Part shown: positions 16,454 through 25,884 of the stretch, one piece after another
Layout of the letters: every line of letters begins with the position of its first letter
How positions within the stretch are numbered: position 1 is the first letter of the stretch
Assembly: GCA_946998115.1 (NCBI GenBank)
Contig: CAMPYB010000008.1
Location: forward strand, 1 to 41,217
Direction of reading: 5' to 3'
Length of the DNA stretch: 41,217 nt
From: an uncultured Actinomyces sp.
Lineage (GTDB): Bacteria > Actinomycetota > Actinomycetes > Actinomycetales > Actinomycetaceae
Made by a program: the position numbers and the translations under genes
The notes under the pieces: model-generated
Databases searched by the model: none
The model's input: the letters and a program-made list of their open reading frames with translations, nothing else
What the model was told of the DNA's origin: nothing

Positions 16454-17644
16454 TTATTCCGTAGGTATATTCGGAGACAGACCAATCAGTCCCCACAAAA
16501 AACTAAGTATATTATCAAACCAAGCACCGCTAATTTCAAGTATAGCTTGACCAAAAGGTGTGAAAACTATAGCTACAGCTATAGCAAAAATCCCTGCAGC
16601 AATCAAAAGCAGAAGTTGTTTTGATGAAATTCTTGAACGATACAAACGTGACACACCTTTAGCGTCCACTAATTTAGACCCTACACGCAATCTAGTTAAG
16701 AAAGTTGACGCCATACCCGCGCGCCCTTTATCAAGAAATTCTACTAGCGTAACATGCGTGCCTACTGCAACTATCAATTTTGCGCCATGCTCGTCACCTA
16801 AAAGCATTGCAACATCTTCTGAAGTTCCTGTCGCTGGAAATATAACATAATCTAAATCTAAAGCTTCCACTCTTTCCAGCCCCGGAGCTTTTCCATTTCT
16901 ATATGCATGAACAACTATTTCAGCACCAGATTTTAATGCTTTATCTGATACGGAATCCATATCTCCAACAATCATATCTGGTTTCAGCCCAGCTTCTAAT
17001 ATTGCATCTGCGCCACCATCAACTCCGACAAGTATTGGTTTATATTCACGTATATATGGTCTAAGTGTGGCTAAATCTTCTTTATAGTTATATCCTCGAA
17101 CCACTACTAACATATGTTTATCTTTTACATTAGTTTTTATTTGTGGAACTCCGACACCGTCGAGTAATAACTCTTTTTCTCTGCACATATATTCCATAGT
17201 ATTGGCAGCAAATGCTTCTATCTGCGTTGACAGTCCAGCTCTTGCTTGTTCCATGGCTTCAGCAATAGTTTCTTTAGTTTGTACAGTTCCTGTTGCTATT
17301 AATTTGCCTTCAGAATATATAGTGTCGCCCTGTATTGTAGCATACTGGCCTTCACGTAATTGCATTATATCCGGGCCTAAATCATCTATTAAAGGAATGT
17401 TTGCTTCTATTAAAAGCTGTGGTCCTAAATTTGGATATCTGCCCGATATTGATTTAGATGCATTTAACACTGCTGCTGGTTTACATCTTATTAATGCTTC
17501 AGCTGATACTCTATCTAAATCTATATGATCAATAACAGCTATGTCTGCAGGTTCGAGTCTCTTTGTTAAGTTTTTTGTTCTCTCATCAACTCTTACGTAA
17601 TTGCCATCAATCTGTTTATTATTTTTCTTTCTTTTGCCAAACAC
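16454..17644 (-). CDS. steA: SteA-like cell-division protein
   Basis: The 396-residue protein has an N-terminal domain, a central thiamin-pyrophosphokinase-like domain (VGVDGGADAILEAGLKPD and GDMDSVSDKAL, about 205-240) and one C-terminal membrane helix (LLLLIAAGIFAIAVAIVF, about 347-364) with a short tail. This is the architecture of SteA, the partner of SteB in actinobacterial cell separation. It lies in tlyA-nadK-recN-steA-steB order, 12 bases after recN. Enzymatic thiamine kinase activity is not expected from its position or membrane anchor. Confidence 0.85.
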   Translation of the reverse strand: MFGKRKKNNKQIDGNYVRVDERTKNLTKRLEPADIAVIDHIDLDRVSAEALIRCKPAAVLNASKSISGRYPNLGPQLLIEANIPLIDDLGPDIMQLREGQYATIQGDTIYSEGKLIATGTVQTKETIAEAMEQARAGLSTQIEAFAANTMEYMCREKELLLDGVGVPQIKTNVKDKHMLVVVRGYNYKEDLATLRPYIREYKPILVGVDGGADAILEAGLKPDMIVGDMDSVSDKALKSGAEIVVHAYRNGKAPGLERVEALDLDYVIFPATGTSEDVAMLLGDEHGAKLIVAVGTHVTLVEFLDKGRAGMASTFLTRLRVGSKLVDAKGVSRLYRSRISSKQLLLLIAAGIFAIAVAIVFTPFGQAILEISGAWFDNILSFLWGLIGLSPNIPTE

Positions 17645-17656
17645 TTTTACTTCCTA

Positions 17657-19336
17657 TTATTTTGTGCTTAATGTTTGTAGAAGTTCTTGCGCATGTTCTT
17701 TGGCGGCGCGCAAATCTTTCTGTCCAGATAACATTCTAGCTATTTCTATTACACGTTCGCTATCTTTTACTTGTTTTACAGTGGTAATATCTTTATTTTT
17801 TCCCACAACATAGTGCACATCACCATAAGCTGCAACTTGTGGCAAATGAGTGACTACTATTACTTGGTGTGTTTTTGACAATTCTTTTAATCTATTACCA
17901 ACCTGTAGAGCAGTTTCACCACCTATTCCTGAATCGACTTCATCAAATACGAATGTTTGTCTATCTTTTTGATTTTTTGAAGCTAAAACGACTTCTATCC
18001 CTAACATTATACGTGATAATTCGCCTCCTGAAACACCTTCAGATATAGATTGCGGTTTTATATTAGGATGTGACGTAAATGTCATTGTTATTTCGCTTAA
18101 TCCATATGATGTAGGTTTCGGCAAATCAATAAATTTTACTTCAAAATTTGCATCTTTCATATTTAATGTTCTTATCTGTTTTGTAACATTTTCACTGAAT
18201 TCTTTAGCAATTTTTTTTCTAGATAACTCTAATTTTTTACCTTTGTCTATTAAATCATCTTTCGCTTTTTTTATATTTTCAAGTAAAGTTTTTAATTTTA
18301 AATCTATATTTTCGTAGTCTGCATATTTTTCTCGCGCATTTTCTATCCACTCATATAGTTGAGCAGTATTTCTAGCCCTATTTTTCATTAACTTGCAAAT
18401 TTTATCATATCTTTTATTATTTTCTTCCATTTCTTCATATGAAACACTAGTTTCGGAAATTATTCTATTTATAGAATAATTCACATCTTTTAATTCCATT
18501 TGAGTCGAACATATTTGTTTTAAAATTTGTTTTACATTTTCATCTTCTGCTGATAAATTTTCTATAAGCGATTTACACTCTTGTAATATCTCAATAATAC
18601 CTTGATTTGTTTCATCATTAGATAACATTTGATTTACAGTTTGCAAATTTTTAATTATTTCAACTTGCCTAATATTTTTATCTATTTCTTCTTTAAGCGT
18701 CTTATCTTCATCTGGTTGTATTTGTAATTGATCAAATTTTTTTATTATAGAATTATATGCTTCACTTTCTAATGAAATAGTTTGAGCATTTTCTTGTATC
18801 TTTTTGTAATCATTTTGTAATTTCTTTATGCGGATATACGCATTTTCATATTCTTTAATTTTGTTTTGATGATTTACATCTCCATATTCATCTATGGCTT
18901 GTCTCTGTGCTTGTACTGTTTTTAGCCTCATTTGATCTTGTTGACCATGAATTGTAATTATTTTTGAACCTATATCTTTTAAAACACTAGAAGGGAAAGT
19001 TTTACCATTAATATAAGATCTTGAATTTTTATTAATCGATATCTTTCTCGCAAATATTATCTCTGATTCATCAAAATCGTATTCTTTATTTTTCATATAA
19101 TCACACACAATAGGATTTTGTTTTAAATCAATTATAGCTTCAACATAACTATATTCAGACCCATTTCTCACAACTGCACTATGAGTTTTCTCTCCTAAAA
19201 TCATTTTTAAACTAGTAAGTAGCATCGTTTTACCTGCACCTGTTTCACCAGTTATAACCGTCATGTTGGAACTAGGTATTATGCTAGCTTGTTTTATTAC
19301 TCCCAAATCTTGTATATTAATTTCTTCAATCATCAT
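17657..19336 (-). CDS. recN: DNA repair protein RecN
   Basis: RecN is an SMC-like ATPase acting in double-strand break repair. The 559-residue protein has Walker A GETGAGKT (about 30-37), a long coiled coil through the middle (about 160-360), the signature SEGVSGGELSR and Walker B TFVFDEVDSGIGG near the C-terminus. Its ATG overlaps the nadK stop (ATGA). The adjacent second ATG could also be the start. Confidence 0.94.
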   Translation of the reverse strand: MMIEEINIQDLGVIKQASIIPSSNMTVITGETGAGKTMLLTSLKMILGEKTHSAVVRNGSEYSYVEAIIDLKQNPIVCDYMKNKEYDFDESEIIFARKISINKNSRSYINGKTFPSSVLKDIGSKIITIHGQQDQMRLKTVQAQRQAIDEYGDVNHQNKIKEYENAYIRIKKLQNDYKKIQENAQTISLESEAYNSIIKKFDQLQIQPDEDKTLKEEIDKNIRQVEIIKNLQTVNQMLSNDETNQGIIEILQECKSLIENLSAEDENVKQILKQICSTQMELKDVNYSINRIISETSVSYEEMEENNKRYDKICKLMKNRARNTAQLYEWIENAREKYADYENIDLKLKTLLENIKKAKDDLIDKGKKLELSRKKIAKEFSENVTKQIRTLNMKDANFEVKFIDLPKPTSYGLSEITMTFTSHPNIKPQSISEGVSGGELSRIMLGIEVVLASKNQKDRQTFVFDEVDSGIGGETALQVGNRLKELSKTHQVIVVTHLPQVAAYGDVHYVVGKNKDITTVKQVKDSERVIEIARMLSGQKDLRAAKEHAQELLQTLSTK

Positions 19337-20211
19337 TTTCTCTTTGATTGTAAATTAGGTTTATTATTAGAGCCAGTCTTTCTCCAACCTTCAACTTGTA
19401 AATTAAATTTAGCAACTAACCTAGCTGAAAATGGAGTGTCAGTCATTCTTGCAAGTTTTATCGGAATCTCGCCAGTATGCGCACATATTTGTGAATTTTC
19501 CGGAATAATTTTTGTGCGTATTCCATCGCAACAAATAGCTAAATCAGCCCATTGATTAGAATGCACAGACAATTGCATCACAGAATTTTTACCAACAATC
19601 ATAGGTCTCGTAAACAATGCATGTGCAGCTATAGGAATCATTATCAATGCATCAACACCAGGCCACACTATTGGCCCTCCGCATGAAAAAGAATACGCTG
19701 TAGAACCTGTAGGCGTAGAAAATATGATACCATCACATCCAAAGCTAGATATAGGCTCATTATCTACCCCAACACTAACATACGCAGGATGTATACTATC
19801 AGTTCTGATCAATGCAGCTTCATTTATAGCCCAATCTGTTTCTACAGTTCCATCAGGCTTATATATATCAACTTCTAATGTTGAACGCTCCTCGATAATA
19901 TAATCTTTATCAACAATTTTTTTTACCACTATATTTATGTCTTCAGGATTCATCTCAGCTAAAAATCCTATATGCCCCAAATTAATCCCAATAAGCGGTA
20001 CATTATATTTCCTAGCATAATGCGCTGCCGATAATATTGAACCGTCGCCACCTAAAACCAATATTAATTCAATATCTATATTCGTATCTTGTTTCAAATC
20101 TTTTGTGTGCAATACTTCAATGCCATATTTATTTAACTCATGAGTAGCTTTTAACGCTAATTCTTTGGCGTTATCTCTATATTTATGGGTTATTATCAAA
20201 ATGCGTCTCAT
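19333..20211 (-). CDS. nadK: NAD kinase
   Basis: The enzyme phosphorylates NAD to NADP. The 292-residue protein has the diagnostic GGDG (54-57), INLGHIGFLAE, the NE motif in WAINEAALIR, and GCDGIIFSTPTGSTAYSFSCGGP. It has no N-terminal extension. It overlaps tlyA and recN by four bases at each end (ATGA), so the three are surely co-translated. The C-terminus is lysine-rich. Confidence 0.95.
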   Translation of the reverse strand: MRRILIITHKYRDNAKELALKATHELNKYGIEVLHTKDLKQDTNIDIELILVLGGDGSILSAAHYARKYNVPLIGINLGHIGFLAEMNPEDINIVVKKIVDKDYIIEERSTLEVDIYKPDGTVETDWAINEAALIRTDSIHPAYVSVGVDNEPISSFGCDGIIFSTPTGSTAYSFSCGGPIVWPGVDALIMIPIAAHALFTRPMIVGKNSVMQLSVHSNQWADLAICCDGIRTKIIPENSQICAHTGEIPIKLARMTDTPFSARLVAKFNLQVEGWRKTGSNNKPNLQSKRK

Positions 20212-21044
20212 ATTTTCACCTTATATTTCAACGGCCCATTTTCTACAGCATTAATTACTTGCTCACGTAAATGTTCATTCACTAATGCGTGCTCCGTGTG
20301 AAAACTCATAGCCAAAAAATATTCTACATTCCCACTAGGTCCTGGCAAAGGACTAGGAGCTACACCATAAATTTTTAGACCATTTTTCATAGCAGTTTCA
20401 GCAACTTTTTCAATAGACATAATGTGCTCAATTGGATCTTTCACTACACCACTATGAGATAATTTTTCTTTACCAACTTCAAATTGAGGTTTAACCATTA
20501 ATAAAAAATTACAAAATTCATCACTAATTTTAACCAATGGTTCAATAAGTAAAGTTAAAGAAATAAAAGATAAATCACCAACTATTATTTCTGGTTTATA
20601 TTCCAATTCTTCAGCAGTAATATATCTCAAATTAGTTCTATCTTTAACTATCACTCTTTCATCAGACTGCAATTTCCAGGCAAGCTGACCATATCCCACA
20701 TCTGCGGCTATCACCTTTTTTGCACCATTTCTGAGTAGCACATCAGTAAACCCACCAGTTGAAGCTCCAGCATCTAAACAAAGTTTCCCTTCAATTTTTG
20801 GTGCATTTTCGCCTAAATATTTCAATGCTCCAGCAAGTTTAAAAGCTCCACGCGAAACATAGTCATTTTCAACATTTTCTTTTACAACTAATGCCTGAGC
20901 AGGATTTATTTGTCTAGCAGGTTTTGTAATTTGTTGTCCATCTACAAAAATAAGTCCATCATTTATCAATTGGCAGGCATGCTGACGTGATCTAGCCATA
21001 TTACGCCTAACTAGCTCAGTATCAACTCGTATAAGCCTAGCCAT
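20208..21044 (-). CDS. tlyA: TlyA-family 2'-O-ribose rRNA methyltransferase
   Basis: TlyA methylates ribose 2'-OH of rRNA cytidines in mycobacteria. The 278-residue protein has an N-terminal S4 RNA-binding domain (about 1-60; RLIRVDTELVRRNMARSRQHACQLINDG) and an FtsJ-type SAM domain with LCLDAGASTGGFTDVLL and the catalytic lysine and aspartate region in VGDLSFISLTLLI. It starts the tlyA-nadK-recN-steA-steB operon. Whether both rRNA sites are modified here is not visible. Confidence 0.92.
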   Translation of the reverse strand: MARLIRVDTELVRRNMARSRQHACQLINDGLIFVDGQQITKPARQINPAQALVVKENVENDYVSRGAFKLAGALKYLGENAPKIEGKLCLDAGASTGGFTDVLLRNGAKKVIAADVGYGQLAWKLQSDERVIVKDRTNLRYITAEELEYKPEIIVGDLSFISLTLLIEPLVKISDEFCNFLLMVKPQFEVGKEKLSHSGVVKDPIEHIMSIEKVAETAMKNGLKIYGVAPSPLPGPSGNVEYFLAMSFHTEHALVNEHLREQVINAVENGPLKYKVKI

Positions 21045-21123
21045 ACTACATTTTCCTCACATATATATTCATTAATTTATATAATAGCAACACAACAAAA
21101 CAGCAATTTTCTAAAAATCAATT

Positions 21124-21168
21124 TTGTGGAAAACTTTTTAAACTTTTCGTATCACGAGTTTTCCACAA
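21124..21168 (-). terminator. Long inverted repeat at the end of the TPR-HAD gene
   Basis: TTGTGGAAAACT and AGTTTTCCACAA form a perfect 12-bp stem with a 21-base loop. One arm overlaps the last codons and the stop of the HAD gene. On minus it is followed by AATTGATTTTTAG, a weak T-tract. It is probably a terminator or mRNA 3'-end stabiliser ahead of tlyA. Confidence 0.5.
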
Positions 21169-23200
21169 CATTTATAACAGGACTTTCAATACGCATATTT
21201 CTATTATCTTTAGCATCCCAAATCGCTGCAACATATGCTCTGTAAGTATTCAATGAAATAGTGGTTTCATCTTCTAAAACTCTACCATCAATTTCGACTC
21301 TACCATCACTATCAACTCTTACTTTTTGAGAATCATCACAGAAGAAATATCCATCTTTATCTACAGACACATAAGGATGCGATTGTAATAAGCCTGTAGC
21401 ATCTAAAGCTAAATATGTAGGTCTATTTTCAACTGACGCAAAAGCAACATCTCTAGCATCATTTACACCTGTCAAAACGTGCATTGAAGGATAATTAGCA
21501 GCATTAGCTCCAGCAATATCAGTTCCCAATCTGTCACCAATAGCTATAGGGTTTTTAGCTTCAGGACAAGTCGACTTAGCTTTTGCAAAAATATTAGCAA
21601 ATGGCTTACCACCTGACTTTGGTTTTTTACCAGTAGCATGCTGAACAGCAGCAACAAGTGAACCGTTACCTAATGCGTTACCTCTTTCTGTAGGCACAGT
21701 AGAATCAATATTAGAAGCATAATATTTTGCGCCTTTTTCGATCGCATAAGCTACTTCGTTTAGATTTTCCCAAGTTATATCCGTTTCAAAACCTTGCACT
21801 ACAGCATCCGGATTATCATCAGCAGATTCAACTATCGTAAATCCTACATTTTCTACCGCTTTACGTAATCCAAATCCACCAACTACTAAAACTTTAGAGC
21901 TTTCATCCAATTCGTCTTTCATTATATTTGCAATATCTAAAGCCGAAGTTGTAATCTCATGCGCATATGCTTGAATGCCAAAACTGTTCAATTTTTCAGC
22001 AACTTGTTCAGGAGTTTTTGAAGCATTATTAGTTACAAAGCGTATATGCATTTGTGATTGTCTAACACCATTCATGCCCTTAGGAGCATTTTGCACAGGA
22101 GTATTTCCTCTATAACATACACCATCTAAATCTGACAAAAGTAAATCATATAATTTACAAAGAGGAATATCACTGCCAGCAGGCGCTATAATATGATCTT
22201 GCTCATTTCCTAATTCGTCCAAATCTAATATATCGACTTCTTCTTCAGGAAGCATATCAAATATTTCTTGAGCTTTTTGATTTTCCCCTAGTTGTTCAAG
22301 CATTGTAGCTTTAGCTTCTAAAAGACGATACTTATATTCTTCACAACTTGACTTTGAAGCAAGATTTGCAAGAGTGTTGTCAAATAGTTGTAATGCTAAA
22401 TCTGCCTGTCCCATTTCATATCTAAGATTTGCTGAAACAATTATTACTTCTACTTGTTCTTGTAATGACAATTTTTTCATATCCAAAGAAGATATAAGTT
22501 CAACAGCCTGATTCATTTTTCCAGTCGCACGAAGACAGTCAGCTTCTATAGACGGCAAAATTCTATGTCCAGTGAGTCTATTATATGCTCTAAGTTCCCT
22601 AAGAGCTTGAACATAATTTCCGCATTGATATGAGCATAAAGCAACAGCTTCTCTAATAATTGGTATTCTAGAAGCACATTTTAAAGCATAACATGCGTGT
22701 TCATATGCAAGTTGTGGATCTTCATCTATAAGATTTCCAGACATAACTAAATGTTTAGCAATTTTTTCTTCAACTTCTTTTCGTAACCCTTTAAGTTGAG
22801 CTCTAACATTGGCATCTAAATCATATGCTTGTACATCTTCGTAAATTTCAGGTTCAACTACTTTCTTATTATCGTTGTTAAAACCTTTATCATACTTTCT
22901 ATTATTAGAGTATTTACTAGTTTTAGAATTAAAACTTTTATCTTTTCTATTATATTTATTATTATCATTATGTGATTTATTTATACCAGAACGTTTTTTT
23001 CCGCTCTTAAAACCGCTCTTAGAAAATGTATCATCATTAGAAAAATCTTTTTTTTCTCTGTGATAATTTTGATTATTCTCATTTATTTTTCTAGCATCTT
23101 TACCGAAAACATTCTCAGAGTTTGCAAAACGATTTCTATCAAAAAAAGCATTATCTTTCTGTGAGGATCGTCCCCTACTAGCATACTCGTTATTTTCCAT
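21152..23200 (-). CDS. Fusion protein: basic low-complexity N-terminus, TPR-like helices, NagD-type HAD phosphatase
   Basis: The 682-residue protein has three parts. Residues 1-115 are Asn/Lys/Ser-rich, basic and probably disordered. Residues 130-320 are helical and TPR-like (YALKCASRIP, GNYVQALRELRAYNRLTG, GQADLALQLFDNTL). From about 350 there is a NagD-like HAD phosphatase with D357 and D359 in LLLSDLDGVCYRG, TNNASKTP (390-397), K532 in GKPF and GDRLGTDIAGA (555-565). Mycobacteria have a TPR gene and a HAD gene side by side at this locus, upstream of tlyA, so I infer a fusion of the two. The substrate is unknown. ATG at 23200 with a GAGGAA site. Confidence 0.82.
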   Translation of the reverse strand: MENNEYASRGRSSQKDNAFFDRNRFANSENVFGKDARKINENNQNYHREKKDFSNDDTFSKSGFKSGKKRSGINKSHNDNNKYNRKDKSFNSKTSKYSNNRKYDKGFNNDNKKVVEPEIYEDVQAYDLDANVRAQLKGLRKEVEEKIAKHLVMSGNLIDEDPQLAYEHACYALKCASRIPIIREAVALCSYQCGNYVQALRELRAYNRLTGHRILPSIEADCLRATGKMNQAVELISSLDMKKLSLQEQVEVIIVSANLRYEMGQADLALQLFDNTLANLASKSSCEEYKYRLLEAKATMLEQLGENQKAQEIFDMLPEEEVDILDLDELGNEQDHIIAPAGSDIPLCKLYDLLLSDLDGVCYRGNTPVQNAPKGMNGVRQSQMHIRFVTNNASKTPEQVAEKLNSFGIQAYAHEITTSALDIANIMKDELDESSKVLVVGGFGLRKAVENVGFTIVESADDNPDAVVQGFETDITWENLNEVAYAIEKGAKYYASNIDSTVPTERGNALGNGSLVAAVQHATGKKPKSGGKPFANIFAKAKSTCPEAKNPIAIGDRLGTDIAGANAANYPSMHVLTGVNDARDVAFASVENRPTYLALDATGLLQSHPYVSVDKDGYFFCDDSQKVRVDSDGRVEIDGRVLEDETTISLNTYRAYVAAIWDAKDNRNMRIESPVINVVENS

Positions 23201-23234
23201 TTCTTCCTCACAATATTTTATTTAGTGATTTCCC

Positions 23235-23264
23235 TTATTCGATTATAAAACCTTATCTTATAAT
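23235..23264 (+). promoter_or_regulatory. Promoter of rnpB
   Basis: A perfect TATAAT (23259-23264) lies about 14 bases before the RNA 5' pairing region. The -35 is weak (TTATTC, 23235-23240, 18-base spacer). Confidence 0.6.
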
Positions 23265-23277
23265 GGTAAACTATTTT

Positions 23278-23626
23278 GAGAGTTAGCCAGATGGTCGCGT
23301 GTGTATTTATACATACGAGGAACGTCCGGGCTCCACAAAAGCACAGTGGTGGGTAACGCCCACTCAGGGTGACCTGCAGGAAAGTGCCACAGAAAATAAA
23401 CCGCCATTATGGTAAGGGTGAAAAGGCGAGGTAAGAGCTCACCGCATAGCTGGTGACAGCTATGGCAAGGTAAACCCCACTGGGAGCAAGACCAAGTAAG
23501 TATGCATTTAAAATTGCTTTTGATTAGCATATGGGTAGGTTGCTTGAAGCTCATAGCAATATGAGTTCTAGATAGATGGCCATCACCTTTTATAGGTACA
23601 GAACCCGGCGTATAGGCTAACTCAAC
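23278..23626 (+). ncRNA. rnpB: RNase P RNA, bacterial class A
   Basis: This is the catalytic RNA that trims tRNA 5' ends. Both ends pair in helix P1 (GAGTTAGCC at 23280-23288 with GGCTAACTC at 23615-23623). Conserved core blocks are present in order: GAGGAACGTCCGGGCTCC near 23319, ACAGAAA near 23389, GGTAAGGGTGAAAAGG near 23411, the GAGCTCACCGC block near 23436, and the closing ACAGAACCCGG near 23598. The length of about 349 nt is normal. It lies on + between two minus-strand genes. Confidence 0.96.
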
Positions 23627-23683
23627 TTATATGGATTTATAAGTAATTCCTCATATATTCTATTACTTACATATAGATAAATA

Positions 23684-24001
23684 TTATTCGACATTTTTAT
23701 TTGATTCTTCTTCAGATTTACAAATATTATTTTCACTATTCGTTGAATTTTCCTGGTCAATAATATTTTCTTTAGAAGATTTTTTTTCTTCTTTTTTTAA
23801 TTTTTCATATTTTTCACGCGTTTTAGCAATATCTATAGCAGTCCTCAAAGAAACTACTCCAACTATTAAAGCTAAAATAAATGACATGCCGATCCAATAT
23901 AAAATATTTTTAAAATCATGCATGTAAGTAGTAAATATACTAAAAACAAAAAAAGCGATTATAGTAGAAATTATTGGTCTTTTCCAACTAAAATATTCCA
24001 T
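23684..24001 (-). CDS. Small membrane protein with charged tail, unknown function
   Basis: The 105-residue protein is not one I recognise. It has two hydrophobic segments (about residues 8-26 and 33-53), then a strongly charged tail: a Lys/Glu-rich coiled-coil-like stretch (EKYEKLKKEEKKSS) and an Asn/Glu/Ser-rich end. This topology resembles small DUF4229- or DUF4233-like actinobacterial proteins, but I cannot assign it. It faces the rnpB 3' end and is followed upstream by a 190-base AT-rich spacer in which I see nothing clear. Confidence 0.6.
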   Translation of the reverse strand: MEYFSWKRPIISTIIAFFVFSIFTTYMHDFKNILYWIGMSFILALIVGVVSLRTAIDIAKTREKYEKLKKEEKKSSKENIIDQENSTNSENNICKSEEESNKNVE

Positions 24002-24191
24002 AAAAGTCTCCTAGCGCATTTATAACATCCATATCCCGCTATTTATTACACATTTCTTGCAGCCAAACACTTATATTAAACATAATAAAACTTTAAGTAG
24101 CAAATTTTCAGATAAATACGCTTACATGATAAAAACTACTAAACAAATCCATATTTCTTTACGCAAATATTCTGACTAAATTTAATATCAC

Positions 24192-25133
24192 TCAAAATTT
24201 TACATTAAAAGTTATAAGACTATATTCAGAAAATTCAGGTGAATATTTCACTATAGTTATACTATTATCATTCAAACAATAATTTACAACATTCAATTTT
24301 AAAGCAAAATTTAATATCTCTTTTATTATATCTACACTAGAAATAATAACAGCATTCTGATGAGCATTTGTTTCACATATTTTATGTAATATTTCAAAAT
24401 ACACACACTCAATTTTCTTAGATAATTGCATATTTTCTTGTATGTCTTTTAAAACATATTTTTTTATATTTTTACCTTGAATTTCAACAGAAGCACCGTC
24501 AATCGTATCACATATATAAAATATATTTTCATCAAAAGAAAGATTATATTTTTTTAAAACATTTTCAACATTTTTTATATCTTGGATGATAGGAAAATCT
24601 ATAGACGGCATAGTTATAAAAGATAAAGAAACGTCTTCTGCCATAACCTTATCATTTTCAGATACTATCTTTTTAGTATGTGAAAAATTATAAAAAACAG
24701 TTTCATTACTCTTACTATCCATAGCTTTATTAGCAAGCCGGTCAGCATCTTTATTTTTTGCTCTAGGAACCCAGTTATAAGTAATATTTTCTTGCGGAAG
24801 CATATTAAAAGCTTTTCCAGCTAAAACAGATAAAATTGGATCTTTTATCTTCCATCTTCCACTCATCTGCTCAACTACTAATTTAGAATCTGCATAAATA
24901 GTCAATTTGAAAGGAATATCATCATTTCCTTCGTTATCAGACAAAATCTCTTTCACTAATTCAAGACCAGCAATAAGACCATTATATTCAGCATAATTAT
25001 TAGTATGATGTCCAAGATAACCATACGTTTGTGCTAATTTATCACCTTTTTCAGTAAAAAGAACAGCTCCATAACCACTATCACCAGGATTAGATCTCGA
25101 TCCACCATCAAAATATAAAATCATTTCTTCCAT
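24192..25133 (-). CDS. rnhA: RNase HI fused to a degenerate histidine-phosphatase-like domain
   Basis: Residues 1-140 form an RNase H domain that cuts RNA in RNA-DNA hybrids, with the full catalytic set D9 (YFDGGSRSNPG), E49 (NYAEYNGL), D82 (YADSKLV) and D131 (KDADRLANKA). In actinobacteria the homologue carries a C-terminal histidine phosphatase. Here residues 168-313 keep its outline (SLSFITMPS where the RHG motif should start, AVIISSVDIIKEILNFAL where VVSHVTPIKxLLRLAL is usual) but lack the RHG motif and the second catalytic His (Ser267). So RNase H is probably active and the phosphatase part dead. It is last in the sortase/nif3/coiled-coil operon. Confidence 0.88.
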   Translation of the reverse strand: MEEMILYFDGGSRSNPGDSGYGAVLFTEKGDKLAQTYGYLGHHTNNYAEYNGLIAGLELVKEILSDNEGNDDIPFKLTIYADSKLVVEQMSGRWKIKDPILSVLAGKAFNMLPQENITYNWVPRAKNKDADRLANKAMDSKSNETVFYNFSHTKKIVSENDKVMAEDVSLSFITMPSIDFPIIQDIKNVENVLKKYNLSFDENIFYICDTIDGASVEIQGKNIKKYVLKDIQENMQLSKKIECVYFEILHKICETNAHQNAVIISSVDIIKEILNFALKLNVVNYCLNDNSITIVKYSPEFSEYSLITFNVKF

Positions 25134-25137
25134 AAAA

Positions 25138-25869
25138 TTATTTATCCATTCTCACAAGAATATAATCATAATCTTGAGAACATATTATTTGATCAGACGG
25201 AGCTTTCTTTATTTTATCTAATTCTGCTATCGAAAATTCAATACTTACGCCTTTGACAATTGATCCTTCCATTGCAAGAACTGCTACACCACCTGTTTTT
25301 TTCTTTACATCCTCATATAATGACACCAGTTCATCGCATATATCAGAAACTAATTCTTGTCTTTGATCAATTAGCAACTGTTTCTTCTCTTCATGTTCAC
25401 GTGTCATAACTTTTTTTTGATTTTCAAGTTCTATCGCTTTTTCATTCAATTTTTCATTAGTCTTTTTTATTTTTTCTAATTTTTGTTCAAATGAACTATT
25501 TTCTTCCATCAAATTTATAATCTGATCTTCTAAATTAGCTTTTCTTTTTTCCATTTGAGCTATTTCACTCATCATAGATTGCACTTCTTTATGAGAAATT
25601 CCGTGCTGTTTGCTTCTTTCTCGTTGAACACTTATTCTATTCTCAATAGATTGCATATTGTCATTTACAGTTTTAAGCTTTTGATCTATATCTGCAATTT
25701 TCATATTAGCTAGCATAGATAACTGTTTTATTTTATTTAACTTGTCATCCAAATCTTTAATTTCTTGCTCTATAGGCATAGAAAAAATTAAATGATTTAT
25801 CTTAGCTATTTGAATATCTATTTCTTGAAGTTTTAACAATTTTTTTTGTTCACTAATTGGTGCTTTCAT
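25138..25869 (-). CDS. Coiled-coil CT398-like protein (zf-RING_7 family) with a lost zinc ribbon
   Basis: The 243-residue protein is mostly an antiparallel coiled coil (about residues 10-190), with the hinge SKQHGISHKEVQSMMSEIAQ typical of this family. The C-terminus (about 193-240) aligns with the family's zinc ribbon, but of the four expected cysteines only C230 (QIICSQDYDYILVR) remains; the first pair is replaced in SIVKGVSIEFS. It is the usual partner of the Nif3-like and RNase H genes, 4 bases before rnhA and 15 after nif3. Its function is not established; a nucleic-acid role has been suggested from its neighbours. Confidence 0.82.
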   Translation of the reverse strand: MKAPISEQKKLLKLQEIDIQIAKINHLIFSMPIEQEIKDLDDKLNKIKQLSMLANMKIADIDQKLKTVNDNMQSIENRISVQRERSKQHGISHKEVQSMMSEIAQMEKRKANLEDQIINLMEENSSFEQKLEKIKKTNEKLNEKAIELENQKKVMTREHEEKKQLLIDQRQELVSDICDELVSLYEDVKKKTGGVAVLAMEGSIVKGVSIEFSIAELDKIKKAPSDQIICSQDYDYILVRMDK

Positions 25870-25884
25870 TTGTCCTCCAATTTT

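Noticed and set aside
23258..23554. 98-residue minus-strand frame
   Set aside because: It lies wholly over RNase P RNA on the other strand.
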